Assembly (NCBI GenBank): GCA_903772945.1 | Contig: CAICTM010000103.1 | Location: 1-64,000 of the forward strand | DNA: 64,000 bases | Origin: Seminavis robusta | Taxonomy: Eukaryota > Bacillariophyta > Bacillariophyceae > Naviculales > Naviculaceae | Direction: 5' to 3' | In this document: positions 31,490 to 42,285 of the stretch, one piece after another | How the letters are laid out: every line of letters begins with the position of its first letter | Numbering within the stretch: the first letter of the stretch is position 1 | Translations under genes and position numbers: made by a program | Notes under the pieces: generated by a model | Told to the model about the DNA's origin: nothing | Databases searched by the model: none | The model's input: the letters and a program-made list of their open reading frames with translations, nothing else

Positions 31490-33721
31490 CTAATACTCCA
31501 AAACTGCAGTGGAAACAGCCGGACGACTTGTTCTCTGTAGCTGGGCAACTTGTTCACAAAAGAATTGGTCCCAGTAATCAACGTCAGCTGTGGTGGCCTC
31601 CGACGTTTTGCCAATGTTCACCAGCTTCTCCAGCACGAGCTCCATGGCGATCGGATGACGAGCACCCCCTTTGGTGGGGAGGACGAGCCCCCGCAACACT
31701 ACTCCCTGGATCAGGTGCCGTACCTCGGCATTGCGAGCAGACACGTACTCGATGGTAGACAGGAACTGCTCGTCGTTCTCGAGCAACAACTGAGGAAAGT
31801 CCACCGCACCGAGCAGTGAGATGCAAAGTGCATGCTGCAAAGCCGGTTCCCATTCTGATGACATCCCCATGTCGTCAACGTTCGTTGTTTGCTGTTGCAT
31901 GTTGGCCAAGGCATGTTGGCCCAGGCGAAGCAAGGCATCGGTGCTAGCCATATCTGCCTCTTCGGTCAATTGGGATTTGATTGCCTCTAGGGAGTCCTTG
32001 GCACCGAGGAACGCCTTTATGAACTCCTTCCAAAGAGACCGAAGAGAATCCACATTGACAGGATCAGAACCTTCTCGGCTGACTTGAAGAGCCGTGTCGA
32101 CAAATCCAACAAAGTTTGCCAGTTTCGCCAGAGTGTGAGAGGCGTTGCGGTTGAAAGGTTCCAGGATCTCGTTCTCAGATTCCGTGATTTGAGTCTCGTT
32201 CGAGGCGAGAGACGAAGATTGAGACAAGGGGTCCGAAAGCGTCGAAGGCGTATCACAAGAGCCACCTCCAATGCTGACACTGCTGCTGGCACTCTCGCCA
32301 ACTTTCGTCGAGCTGTTTCCATCGTTGTGGCGTGGAATTGTCGGGGGCCTTTGGAGGATGGTCGTTGCTGCAATCACAAAGGCAGAAGCAGACTTGAGGA
32401 GCTCGTCGGAGTACATATCAACGAGATCGGAGACCTCCTCTGCGTATGCGGCATCGTCGTAGTCATCGTAGCATTCATCGTCCTCGTCGTCAGACTCCAA
32501 GTTGCAGCGGAGGACTGACCGCAAGAATCCAAACACGGTGCAACAGTCCTTGGCTTTCATGGAATCCCGAACATGTTTGAGCAGAAAATCCGCAATCATC
32601 CATGCATTCAAGTGCAAGCTCTCTGGCTCTAGACAATAGAGATCTGGACGTTTGGCGAAGGGAGAAAAACTGCCATCTTGATCCCGTAGACAATCGCGAG
32701 CAAGGGCCAGAAAGAGTCCCAAGAACTCGACCAGTTCGAACTCGCCACCCAGAACCACTTCAAAACAGCTCTGTTTCTTGGAAGCCATCGACTCAGTGTC
32801 GTTCTCCTGATCGTGCTGCTCATCGTCGGCATTGGTGCCGTTGTGATCGTGCTGATGGGATTCTTGAGTGTCACTGTGTTTTGCTTGAAGCCCGACGACG
32901 CTGCTGCCCTGACTCTGACTGTCATTCTGCTGTTGGTTGCTGTTACTACTGTTGCTGCTACTGCTGCCAATATAATGCAAATCCAAGCTGCTCGACCTGT
33001 CGTCGTCGTCCTCTTCTTCTTCTTCGGCCTCGTCGTCGCTCCATGCGGGATTCGCTTGTTCCTCGTCGTCCCCACCTCCATTCCATTCTTGATCTTCTTG
33101 TTGCCTTTGCTGGTCTTCCGCGTGACAGAGAGCCGCGTTAAAGAGAGCAAGAAGCATCCCAGTATGCTCAATGTCGTCTTTGTGGTTGTTGAAGAAGGTC
33201 ACTCCCTTTTGACGACCACGATTGAGCAGTCTGAGGAGCGCATTGATGACTTGGCATGCCTCTTCACTGCCAAGGACGCCCTCTTCTAGCTGTTGTTGAT
33301 CAAGGAATTGCTTGGCTTTTTCGCAGACTTTGAGGCTAGTACTGCGCATGTATTCGTCGCATTGGCTTTCTACCGACACGAGTCGACGCAAATCCAACTC
33401 TGTCATGATCCACAAAAGGTCGTGACGGTCTGGCAATTGCAGTTCCGACTCGGATGTCTCATCGTTTTCGTTTTCGTTTTCGTTGTACTGTTGCTGTTGT
33501 TCCATGGCGAGGGCAATTTTATCCATCTCGAGATCTAGCTTTCGCAAGCACCGGCGAACCACATTGGCTCGAATCACGGACTTGTTGTTGCTGTTGCTGG
33601 TTGTGTTGCCGCCGACGGAGCTCTCCGCTTGATGGTTTAGGGTCGACGGATGCACATTGCCCAGAACCTGTTGAAGCTCTACGATGGCTTCATGAACACG
33701 CCAACAATTCTGCTCTGCCAT
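31490..33721 (-). CDS. Large acidic protein of unknown function
   Basis: A single exon encodes 743 residues from ATG 33721 (MAEQNCWRVHE); the frame upstream has no ATG. No known domain was recognised. The N-terminal 250 residues are helical with repeated Leu-rich segments ('VINALLRLLNRG', 'GMLLALFNAALCHAE'). They are followed by a strongly acidic stretch, Ser/Asn/Gln runs, and another helical region ('FELVEFLGLFLALARDCL', 'AWMIADFLLKHV'). The C-terminal part is again helical ('LQHALCISLLGAVDFPQLLL'). The helix pattern could be an armadillo or HEAT-like solenoid broken by disordered inserts, but that is only an impression. Confidence 0.7.
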   Translation of the reverse strand: MAEQNCWRVHEAIVELQQVLGNVHPSTLNHQAESSVGGNTTSNSNNKSVIRANVVRRCLRKLDLEMDKIALAMEQQQQYNENENENDETSESELQLPDRHDLLWIMTELDLRRLVSVESQCDEYMRSTSLKVCEKAKQFLDQQQLEEGVLGSEEACQVINALLRLLNRGRQKGVTFFNNHKDDIEHTGMLLALFNAALCHAEDQQRQQEDQEWNGGGDDEEQANPAWSDDEAEEEEEDDDDRSSSLDLHYIGSSSSNSSNSNQQQNDSQSQGSSVVGLQAKHSDTQESHQHDHNGTNADDEQHDQENDTESMASKKQSCFEVVLGGEFELVEFLGLFLALARDCLRDQDGSFSPFAKRPDLYCLEPESLHLNAWMIADFLLKHVRDSMKAKDCCTVFGFLRSVLRCNLESDDEDDECYDDYDDAAYAEEVSDLVDMYSDELLKSASAFVIAATTILQRPPTIPRHNDGNSSTKVGESASSSVSIGGGSCDTPSTLSDPLSQSSSLASNETQITESENEILEPFNRNASHTLAKLANFVGFVDTALQVSREGSDPVNVDSLRSLWKEFIKAFLGAKDSLEAIKSQLTEEADMASTDALLRLGQHALANMQQQTTNVDDMGMSSEWEPALQHALCISLLGAVDFPQLLLENDEQFLSTIEYVSARNAEVRHLIQGVVLRGLVLPTKGGARHPIAMELVLEKLVNIGKTSEATTADVDYWDQFFCEQVAQLQRTSRPAVSTAVLEY

Positions 33722-34894
33722 GGTCTGTTTGTCGATTTCGAACGAAGTGTGTGAAAATAAATTTAAAAATGTGCTCCATCTCTTTTCGAGATGAAGTCGC
33801 AATAATATTTTAGCTTTTTAAGTAAGGGGTCTACCGGTACGGTACAGTAGCTAGCTAGGTAGGTACGGAAAGGAAGCTGCTACCAACACAGGGATCCATG
33901 GAGACATAAATGAGCGGCTGTAACAAGGGCAATTGAAAGTCCTGTCCCGATGTAGAACATCGTTTGGTACTAGTAGTTGGAAACTTGAGTTTTGTTGGCC
34001 TTGACAGTAGCAAGGCATGGCAAAAGAGTTTTGGCTTGGGCAGCAAGCATCCACAGAAACAACAAAGGGATGGAAAGAGGCACAACAAAACTAGCAAATT
34101 TCTTGCATTCCTGAGCACACAAAGTTTGGAGGGGATCTTTGGTGTCGTACTGTAGGAGGTGGAGTCCAAACTGCAAGCTTGAGCATTTGGCTGGGCCATC
34201 GCATTGGTCCCCAGCCCCCCCCCCCCCGATCTAACTGAACCCAGTCTCAAAAGTTGCCTTCTCTTCTCCTAAGCTTGCCCCCTGGCAGATCTTGTGTGGG
34301 GGTACTAGTAGCTAGTAGCCAATACTATTAAAATAGTACTCTGGCTCTAGCTAGACTCTAGCTAGTAGTCTAGTTAGGCAACTTTGCCATCGTTCCTCTC
34401 TGCAAGAAGACAGCAGAGCTGTTAATGTTTCTTTCCAAAAGGGAATGGCAAGATGGAAACTTTGGACGTCAGGACATTAAATCTTTTTCTGTCGGAGGGA
34501 ATAACGAGCGTCGTCAGCTGTGGTACCGGAAAGCAGCCTACTTAGTATCGGCAAAAGCACGATGAAGCTCATACGCTCATACCAGTGGCACTGTTGCCCC
34601 CGCATACTTGTTGTGGATGCTTTCTGCTTTCTGCCAATAACCCTGTTTGCATGCCTTCATCGCTTGAGAGCATCATCGGCTCTAACGCTCTAACAGCAAT
34701 AAGTGTGGCTTCTACTAGCTAGAGAGGGCAGTTCAATACACTTTGAAGAGCCGCATTGAAACAAGAGCCGAGATTGCACTGGAAGGTGTTCATCTTCCAA
34801 AATTCATACGATCGAATCGATATCGAATCTCTGTTACTACTAGCTAGCTAGCTATTAGTGGCGTTGCAAACCGACTTATTGTTAATGAATCAAG
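33722..34894. other. Intergenic region between divergent genes
   Basis: No gene is supported. The stretch holds CTAGCTAG words, an ACCGGTAC word near 33834, one copy of a dispersed repeat (33890-33966) and a run of 13 C at 34215-34227. Promoters of both flanking genes should lie near its ends. Confidence 0.6.
33890..33966. repeat. Dispersed repeat, copy 1
   Basis: About 77 bases starting AGGGATCCATGG and ending GAACATCGTTTG resemble 37283-37357 in the same orientation, with roughly two thirds identity by eye. The minus-strand reading shares 'NDVLH' and 'SPWI' with the other copy, hinting at an old coding origin. Confidence 0.55.
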
Positions 34895-36637
34895 ATGGCG
34901 ACATCCCAAGAACAGACACTGCCAATAGTCTCAAGCCAGCAATGTTTCGACGACCAGGAAGCAAAAGAAGAAGGCGCGGAGGGTAGCCACCAACGCATTA
35001 GTGCAAGCAATCACAGCATCAGCGCGAGCGTTTACAGTGACAGCAGCTACCACGATAATATGGATGAAGCGATGGCGACTCAGCGGTCGTTGCAACGGTT
35101 CATGAATACCTTGCTATACGATGCACATGTGTCTGCGCTGGAAGTGATTTTAATACAAGACAATGCGTCGATTCTCACAAAGGAGGCTTCACTGAGTGCC
35201 CGTGCCGCCCACGAACGATTGGCTATGGATAGAAGAGATCACATGATAATCACCAAGGAAATATCCCGTTGGGAATCATATCCCTTTGAAGTCGACAAAC
35301 CAATCGTAGTGGCGAAACCAAAGCGAGCCAAGAACGGATGCGTCCCGCAACGAAGGGCCAAGCGACGATCAGGATTGGAGTCGGCGGGAGAAATCAAAGC
35401 AGATATTCTAAAAAAGGCCGAAAGTTTGCCGAGACGACCAAGACGACGGTCCAGCGTGGCAACGGATGAAGCACAAAAATCGTCCGTCCGACAGGAACTC
35501 ATGTCACTCTTTGACGACGACGATGACACCACCATGTCAGGCAACAGCAGTAGCACCGCCACCGGGACTTCGGGTTCTACCGTGAGCAGCAAAACTGGTA
35601 GCAAATTAAAACGGAATATCAGTACACCCAAGAAGCCAACTCGAAGACTCAGCGAATTGCCAGAAGATTTGACGTCAATCAACAACAACAACAACAACTC
35701 CAGCGGACCCATTAGTAGTAGTACCAACACTCGAAATTCACGACCAGCGACCATCCTTTCCGATCTCATGGGAGACTCGATGCATTCCTATGAGAGCACC
35801 GAAACGACACTGTCGGAAATTGCTTCGCGGCAGTCGGACTTGTCTTCCATCAGTGAACAAACCAACGAATTGCTAGCTACTCTGGCCGAAGATCGACCCA
35901 TGCTGGACTGCTCTGTGATTTTGGAAGAAGCCGATAGTCATCATCAACAACAACAATCTATCCTGACTACTCACCTTCAAAATAACGGATCCCAAGCAGG
36001 AAAGAAACAACAACAATCTATACCTAAAAAACCCGTGCGGCGGGTCAGCGAGGTCCCGCATGATTTGTTAGGCCCCATGCCCAGAAGCTCGGACGGTACA
36101 AGTGACGTTAGTACTTCCAGTGAACTGACAGCGACGCAACCGCTACAACCCAAAATACCAGAGGAAGAAGAAGAACTCCCGAGCTTGACTGTGATGGAGT
36201 CGCCGTCTGTAGACTTGGACCACGACCCCTTGTCATATGATGATGAAGGCGACGAAGGTGCGAAGCAACAAAGAAATCATCCTTCCATGAATAGTAATGG
36301 GAACAATCAAATTGTCAACCCGAGATGGAGCGCGGAACATCGAAAAGTTGAACGTACAGAGTCTCTACCAAACAAAAAAGTCTCCAGAACCGAGTCCTTA
36401 CCGAAAATGCCGACACGTCGGGTCAGCGAGGTGCCTCACAATCTGGTGAATTCGTTTGCAAAGGGCTACCATTCCCCGAAACGGGGTTTGTCACCAGTCA
36501 GGCATGGCAGCGACGCTCAACGTTCGCTTAGTACGGAATCGACAGCATCAGAAACATCCGTTGCTTCCGATATTGATGAAGCCACTGCTGGAAGACATCC
36601 GACAGAATTGTTTGCAGTCATTCTAGAGGAGGAATAA
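34895..36637 (+). CDS. Ser-rich protein, paralogue of the 23620-24987 gene
   Basis: One exon encodes 580 residues from ATG 34895. Residues 64-94 ('SLQRFMNTLL', 'VSALEVILIQDNASIL') and 122-131 ('EISRWESYPF') match the motif pair of the minus-strand gene 10 kb to the left. A second feature is a short repeat, present three times, of the form R-R-[LV]-S-E-[LV]-P-[EH]-[DN]-L ('RRLSELPEDL', 'RRVSEVPHDL', 'RRVSEVPHNL'), together with two 'RTESLP' words. Such RRxS sites fit basophilic kinases or 14-3-3 binding after phosphorylation. The rest is disordered, Ser/Asn/Gln-rich. Function unknown; a phospho-regulated scaffold is a guess. Confidence 0.68.
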   Translation: MATSQEQTLPIVSSQQCFDDQEAKEEGAEGSHQRISASNHSISASVYSDSSYHDNMDEAMATQRSLQRFMNTLLYDAHVSALEVILIQDNASILTKEASLSARAAHERLAMDRRDHMIITKEISRWESYPFEVDKPIVVAKPKRAKNGCVPQRRAKRRSGLESAGEIKADILKKAESLPRRPRRRSSVATDEAQKSSVRQELMSLFDDDDDTTMSGNSSSTATGTSGSTVSSKTGSKLKRNISTPKKPTRRLSELPEDLTSINNNNNNSSGPISSSTNTRNSRPATILSDLMGDSMHSYESTETTLSEIASRQSDLSSISEQTNELLATLAEDRPMLDCSVILEEADSHHQQQQSILTTHLQNNGSQAGKKQQQSIPKKPVRRVSEVPHDLLGPMPRSSDGTSDVSTSSELTATQPLQPKIPEEEEELPSLTVMESPSVDLDHDPLSYDDEGDEGAKQQRNHPSMNSNGNNQIVNPRWSAEHRKVERTESLPNKKVSRTESLPKMPTRRVSEVPHNLVNSFAKGYHSPKRGLSPVRHGSDAQRSLSTESTASETSVASDIDEATAGRHPTELFAVILEEE

Positions 36638-37828
36638 GAAGGGGCGGTCGTTGGTACCGGTACCGTAGGCACCGAGCGTGGATCTCTACCAATATGACGG
36701 CTTGATCGCTGCAGTCAACCCCACAATTATCACGAGCAACGAATGTGAAGCCACGAGAGCTCGGTTTAGTGCTAGTAGTGCTTGCACGTGATCCGAGGCG
36801 AGCACACGCATGGTTTGAAGACCTTGCTGGAGTGCCTGGGTTATTCTTCGCTTCACGTGGCCATGTAGAACAGTTCCTGGTGTAGCTAGCATCAGAATTG
36901 CAGCTTTCCTGCTGTACGCTACAGCTCGCATACATGCGCCTGTAGCTTCTTTCACTCGATACCGCGGCTACTGCGACAAGTCGCGATCACTATCTTACAT
37001 GGTCCAAGCTCTGAGTAGCTCTCTTACAAATCTTAGTGAAGGCGAGGCAAATGCAACCTTCACGATTCCAGAACGACTATAGCTAGCTAGGATAGCCGCA
37101 ACACAGATACAGGCAGACACTTGTTGAGAATAAGGGGGGTTTAGAGTAGGTACGTGTAGAGTATCTACGGAAGCCAGCCAGGGCCAGGCTTAAGCAAAGA
37201 AGAGTCGAAATTCAGGACTAGGTCCGTGGGATCAGGTGCGAAAAATTGAGGACCATTTTGGGGCCAAAGGATTTGGCTTTGCAGGATCCACGGAGATGCA
37301 AATGGGTAGCTTTCACTAGGGCAACAGAGATGCGGGTCTGCATGAAGAACATCATTTGAGAGTATGACAAATGAGTATTGTTGGCAGTTGTCAAGTACGG
37401 TAAGTGATAGCATTCTTACTTTGGAGCTGTCATTGCAAGCGAGCGGTCAGCTGTGCGTCCTACATGTACTATAATAGCTCTAGCTAGGTAGTGGCAATAG
37501 ACGGGCGAAGGCAGGCCTGCGTTGTGTCCTCTTTGCTTCACACAGGACTTCACCCTGGCTGCTCATTTTCACAGCAAAAGGAGTGACGAGTGAGTGGCTC
37601 TATTTCAATTGCTCACGGTGGTGTGCAGTGGCATTGCAGCTGCCAACAGAAGAAAACTGGAATTCCTGTCCGACTGGCAGAGAGGGAGTGTTAACTGTTG
37701 GTGTTAGTTGTTTAGACGACCGAGGCCTCGAGAGTGAAGAAGTGACAAGCTCAGGTTTTCCGCCACCGACCGCTACGAAGAAGACCGAGATCGTGACAAA
37801 AGCTCCGTATCGTGCTTGATAATAAGCC
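36638..37828. other. Intergenic region with dispersed repeat copy
   Basis: No gene is supported. The stretch holds a GTACCGGTAC word at 36654-36663, several CTAGCTAG words and copy 2 of the dispersed repeat. Confidence 0.6.
37283..37357. repeat. Dispersed repeat, copy 2
   Basis: Partner of 33890-33966, same orientation, about 3.4 kb away on the other side of the Ser-rich gene. Confidence 0.55.
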
Positions 37829-40173
37829 ATGCCAGTTTACCTCTGTCAGTCAGGTTCTGGCTACAGTGAGCCCTGGCGCCATGGAATTCAAGTGTACGCA
37901 GCTCCATTTCCCATTAACCTGAGCGCATCAACAACTAGTGGAGGAGGACGCGACTCTTTCGCGCACTCGGCTGCAGGCACCAACGGTCCCCAATGGAGTG
38001 CACAACAACAACAACAACAGAACCAGAATGCCTCCGAGTCTTCAAATCCCAGAGTTTCCTTGACACAAAGCCTGACAGAACAACGCCTTGCTGGAATGCC
38101 GATTCGTCGTGTCCGTCACGCCGAGATTGTGCTGGTAGACGATGTCTGCGTTGCATTCGGCCGCTACTGGCTTCGCTTGCGCTGGCCAGGGCAACGGGAA
38201 GGCTTTGCAGGATACATTGCCATGGGACTGGTGGAGAGTACATCAGCTCCCAAGCCAAAAGGTGAGTAGTAACGATGTGGAGAAGCTGTATGTGATGAGG
38301 GTCTCTGCCGCAAGTTTCCTTAAAATTATCGCGTTGTTTCTTTTTGTGGCACGCAGAAATTACATTCTCATCCCAAACCGGAAATGAACCCAGTGGACCA
38401 GGTACCACAACTGAGAATAATCTGGACGACGAAACCGACAACAATTACCTGGTTCTTCAATCATGCGAGTCGAAAGAAGAGCGTTTTGGCACTGCTGAGG
38501 AAGCGGACCTGGATGACCCAACGCGTGATGATGAACCACAGGATGCTGGCAGCACGCCCTCGGCAGAACCGTTTGAAGGATCCTCGAAGTTAAATTGTCT
38601 ACGAACAGGCCTCGTTTTCCCCTCTTCCAAAGCAATGAAACTTATGGCGGCGTATGACGACGGAATAAATCCAACCGTGTCGTCGGCTCCATTACCAACC
38701 GAACCGGTGTTTTGTAGGATTTGTCGGGAAGGATTACACGACGAGGATGAACAACAGCCTTCCGGTGCTGCAGATGATGACGGAAACGAAAATGCGGGCA
38801 CAACGCAACGAATGGATAGCTTAAATACCGACGATGAGGGCGTACTGGATGGACCGGGCGATCCTGCGGCCGACGAACCTGTAGCGGTTGAGCCCCCGCT
38901 CATGCAATTCCCCAAAGGACCCGTTATGCCACACCCAACATATCACCCAAATGCGGCCGCTGCGGATAATCCATTGCTCGCTCCTTGTGAGTGTTCCGGC
39001 TCGATGGCATTTGTGCACTACTTATGCGTGGAGCAGTGGAGGTGCCGATCTCGTCATCCCGAAGCGCACCAAGGATTAAACTGCGAAACTTGCGGAGGAG
39101 CATACTCACTACCGCCACCATCTGCTCGCCACGCCAATGTGCCGCCAGTGGAAGAAGACTGGCTGGACGCAATGCCTCCACATGTCATGCAAGCCCTACG
39201 ACAACCTCACCTTGGCTGGCAAATCGGCGCTTCCATTGTTCGACGTCGATGGCTGCGACCAGTAGCTCCCGTAATCATGTCACCGCTCGTGGCACTCTAC
39301 TGCAGAGCACGTAGAATGCTGAAAAAGCGTGGGGTTGCCCGTCGCAGGTGGGCGTGCAGCTTGTGCCGCAGAAGGGCTCGCTGGAAGTGTGTGCGTTGCT
39401 TGCGAAGCTACTACTGCTCACGACAATGCCAAAACGTTTCATGGCACATTGTCCACAAGCACGTGTGCTACAAACCGGCTCGATTCTGGTGGTCAGTTGT
39501 TGTCTACGGCATTGCCACTGTGGCTGCTTTCCCTGGTATCCTCAGGGACCCTCTTATGTACGATTTGGGACTTTGCACGATTCCCGTTTCCTTCATGGTT
39601 ATGGCTGTCCTCGGCGGTGGACTGGCAACACTGCTGAAAAAGACTGTAGGTGTGGATCTTCGTGGACGCATGTTCGAACTGGCCATTGTTCTTTTCACTC
39701 TGTGGTTGGTAATCATTTCTTGGGGCATTGTTCGAGGATTCTTCGGGCAACCCAAAGAGTGCTACGGTGCGATGGGAACCAAGGACATTTCCATGAACGA
39801 TTTGCCGCGCTACACACTTCTCAACTTTGCCAGGAAAGCCATTCTCAAACCTGGACAAGTGTACTATTTGCTCTGGGATGGATTGGCGTACGGCTTGGGT
39901 AGTTGGAGTAGTTGGATCCGAAAACCTCTGTGCACCGAGCAGTTTCACTATAATGAGACCACAATCGAGGGCATTTGCTTCGAGCACTTGCCGCACGTGA
40001 ACGCCGACTTCTTTTTGGCGGAGGCCGGAGGACAACGATGTGCTTCTGATCTCCTTTTGGTGCTTTGGTTGTACGTGGCAGCCGGCTTTGCTCTTGTTGG
40101 AAGCACGTTGTGGAAACGGAGAGAACGCCAACGCCGTCTTGCAGCCCGCAGACCGCATGCTCATCAAGACTAG
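37829..40173 (+). CDS. RING-CH (MARCH-type) membrane protein with MYND finger
   Basis: Exons 37829-38261 and 38357-40173 give 749 residues; the 95-base intron has a GTGAGT donor. A RING-CH finger starts with Cys264 and Cys267 ('FCRIC') and continues at Cys355-x-Cys357-x7-His365-x2-Cys368, ending with Cys387 and Cys390. About 87 mostly acidic residues separate the two halves; RING-CH fingers usually have 10 to 45 there. RING-CH proteins are membrane-bound ubiquitin E3 ligases. A MYND finger follows at about 479-516 ('CSLC', 'CVRC', 'YYCSRQCQ', 'HKHVC'), a protein-binding zinc module. Four or more membrane spans come next ('VVVYGIATVAAFPGIL', 'VMAVLGGGLATLL', 'ELAIVLFTLWLVIISWGIV', 'LLLVLWLYVAAGFALVG'). 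The N-terminal 145 residues include a compact conserved-looking segment. Confidence 0.85.
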
Positions 40174-40945
40174 GGTGCTAGAAAATCTACCCATACACGA
40201 CAGCGTGACTGTAGCAAATATTGAGGCTGCTTATGAGATCACAACGATGCGGTCGATCTCCGTACCTATTGGTTGGGCTCGCTTCCTTACCCTTACAATA
40301 CTAATAAAGCTAGAAGAAGATGATATGCCAACAATTCCATCCCTCCGTTGTCCCTTCTACCACGGATCTCACGAAAATTAAAGCTGTACAACGACGACAG
40401 AAATCAACAAACCATCCCCAAGAGCAGCTTCTTGCCGAGGAATGAATCAAGGACAAATTGCAACGCAAATTACGAGGAGAGGAATGTCTCGAATTTCCGC
40501 AGCTCCATGGCGGCGGACCATCACGATCGCAATCTCTGACGGTAACTGTTTCATTTGCTCTAGCTAGCAATGAAAGGTTTGACGATATTAGCACAAATCG
40601 TCAGCAATGAGCAACACGTAGTACGAAGGATTGCCAAGAAACAAAATGTTTGCCCGCTGGTCTTGCGCAAAGGAGCCTAGGTCTCCAACTAACTAAACGT
40701 GCCCAAACCAACTGACGGCATCCATTGCATGCAATAACCCAGCTGCACAATACAAGCCGAGTAGCAAAGGAAGCTGACTACTTCAGACCAACACCAGCAA
40801 CCGTATAAACTGAGTAGCAACTGAAGAAGATTGGCAACTGTGTTCTGTTTTTGTTCGTTTTCCAGCTCGCATGACCCCCAGCGAGAGGAGAGCAACCTGC
40901 ACAATGGCAACACTATCTGAATTGCACAAACACCTCCTGGGCACA
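40174..40945. other. Intergenic region between convergent genes
   Basis: No gene is supported; short open frames here lack resemblance to any family. Confidence 0.6.
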
Positions 40946-42285
40946 CTACGCGGTCACATCAATCTGAAGTCCCGTCACTTCCTCGTACGAGCTCTCCGTT
41001 GAGTATAACTTGTTTTCAAACGGCCTACCTTCCATCCGAGCCACCTCTCGGTGCCATATCCGACGCCATCGCGGCTCCCCCTTGACTGGATGCTCCCAAA
41101 ACCTCTGTTTCCGCCCGACTGTGATTAGATGTACAGGCTCCAGCGAGTGAAACACCATGGCGGCAATGTCATGATCTTCATGCCCTTCCAGGTAACTCGT
41201 ATAGTTTCGTTTGATCTTGGGAGGATTCTCGGCTAGTCTTATCTTCTTCTCATCTAGAACTTTGGATTCCTTCATGACGACCCTTGCCAAATTGATGGAA
41301 AGAATGTAACATTGACCTGCCAGATACAAGTGGACACCCTCAAAGTCGGCTCCGAAGAACCCTTCTAGCTCTTCTCGATCTTTTGGAGTGATGCCCTTCT
41401 TTAGGGGCCAATAGGCCTTATCTCGAAGAGCTCCAACATAAGCATTGTTGCTATGAGGTGGGGGTGGTAGATGCCGGTATGCAAAGTGAAAAAACTCATG
41501 GAGATGGAGGATTGAATCGGCATCGAGTTTCATTACATACGATATTTCGGGATAGTCTTGGGCAATTAGATAGCCATACTTGAACCATGTTTGGCTTTTC
41601 CCCTCGTTCATATTCTCGCTAGTCAGGTTTAGAGTGGGACGTGATGATGCTTTGATGGTGAGCGGTGGTTAATCTTCCCAATGTTCAGAACCATTAGAAA
41701 TGCATCCACCTCTCTCACTTACCAAATGTTCAATCGAGTGACATCCTTCTTATCCAGATCAGATGAGGTAAATTTGGAGTCTAAAGAGGGAGGTAAAAGG
41801 ATGGGATTTTCCATACGCTTGCCGTTATCGTCATCGTCTTGCTCTATCCACTCTGGTGGACCACGCGGATTCGCTCCAACCACAAACGTGAAAATGACTT
41901 CGCAAGAATCTCTTTTTGCTACACTTCTTTTCTGGAAATCCGCTAGACTACAAACTCGAGGATCGTTCCACAACGTGAATAGCCTGCGATGACGCGCTCT
42001 GTATTCTCGATCATTTTTCATATCTGCCGTGAAGATGCCCACTAGGACCCCCAGTTTCCGATCCGACTGTACAGGTGCAATGTATGGGGTTGATTGATCG
42101 TAGATGCTCATCGCTTTCATTAACGGTTTTTCCAATAGGTTTCTCTCCTGCAATGGTGCCGTCTTCTGCATCAGAGAGACACATGACAAGGCCACAATCA
42201 ATGTCGTAGCAGCCCGTACCACAACACTTGGTCGGATTCGCAGAGCCCCACTGGACTTTCGGGAGAGGGACTGAATGGAGGGCAT
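40946..42285 (-). CDS. Type II membrane glycosyltransferase (galactosyltransferase-like)
   Basis: Exons on minus are 42285-41723 and 41618-40946, giving 411 residues; the 104-base intron has a GTAAGT donor and the join reads 'LNICENMNEGKSQTW'. ATG 42285 is the first in frame. A single hydrophobic anchor lies at residues about 23-41 ('VVVRAATTLIVALSCVSLM') after a short basic tail, the layout of Golgi glycosyltransferases. 'SYVMKLDADSIL' carries the DxD metal and nucleotide-sugar motif, and 'CENMNEGKSQTWFK' precedes it as in GT31-type galactosyltransferases. 'YLAGQCYILS' and 'HEDHDIAAMV' follow, as expected for the acceptor and catalytic side. The exact sugar and linkage cannot be told. Confidence 0.8.
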
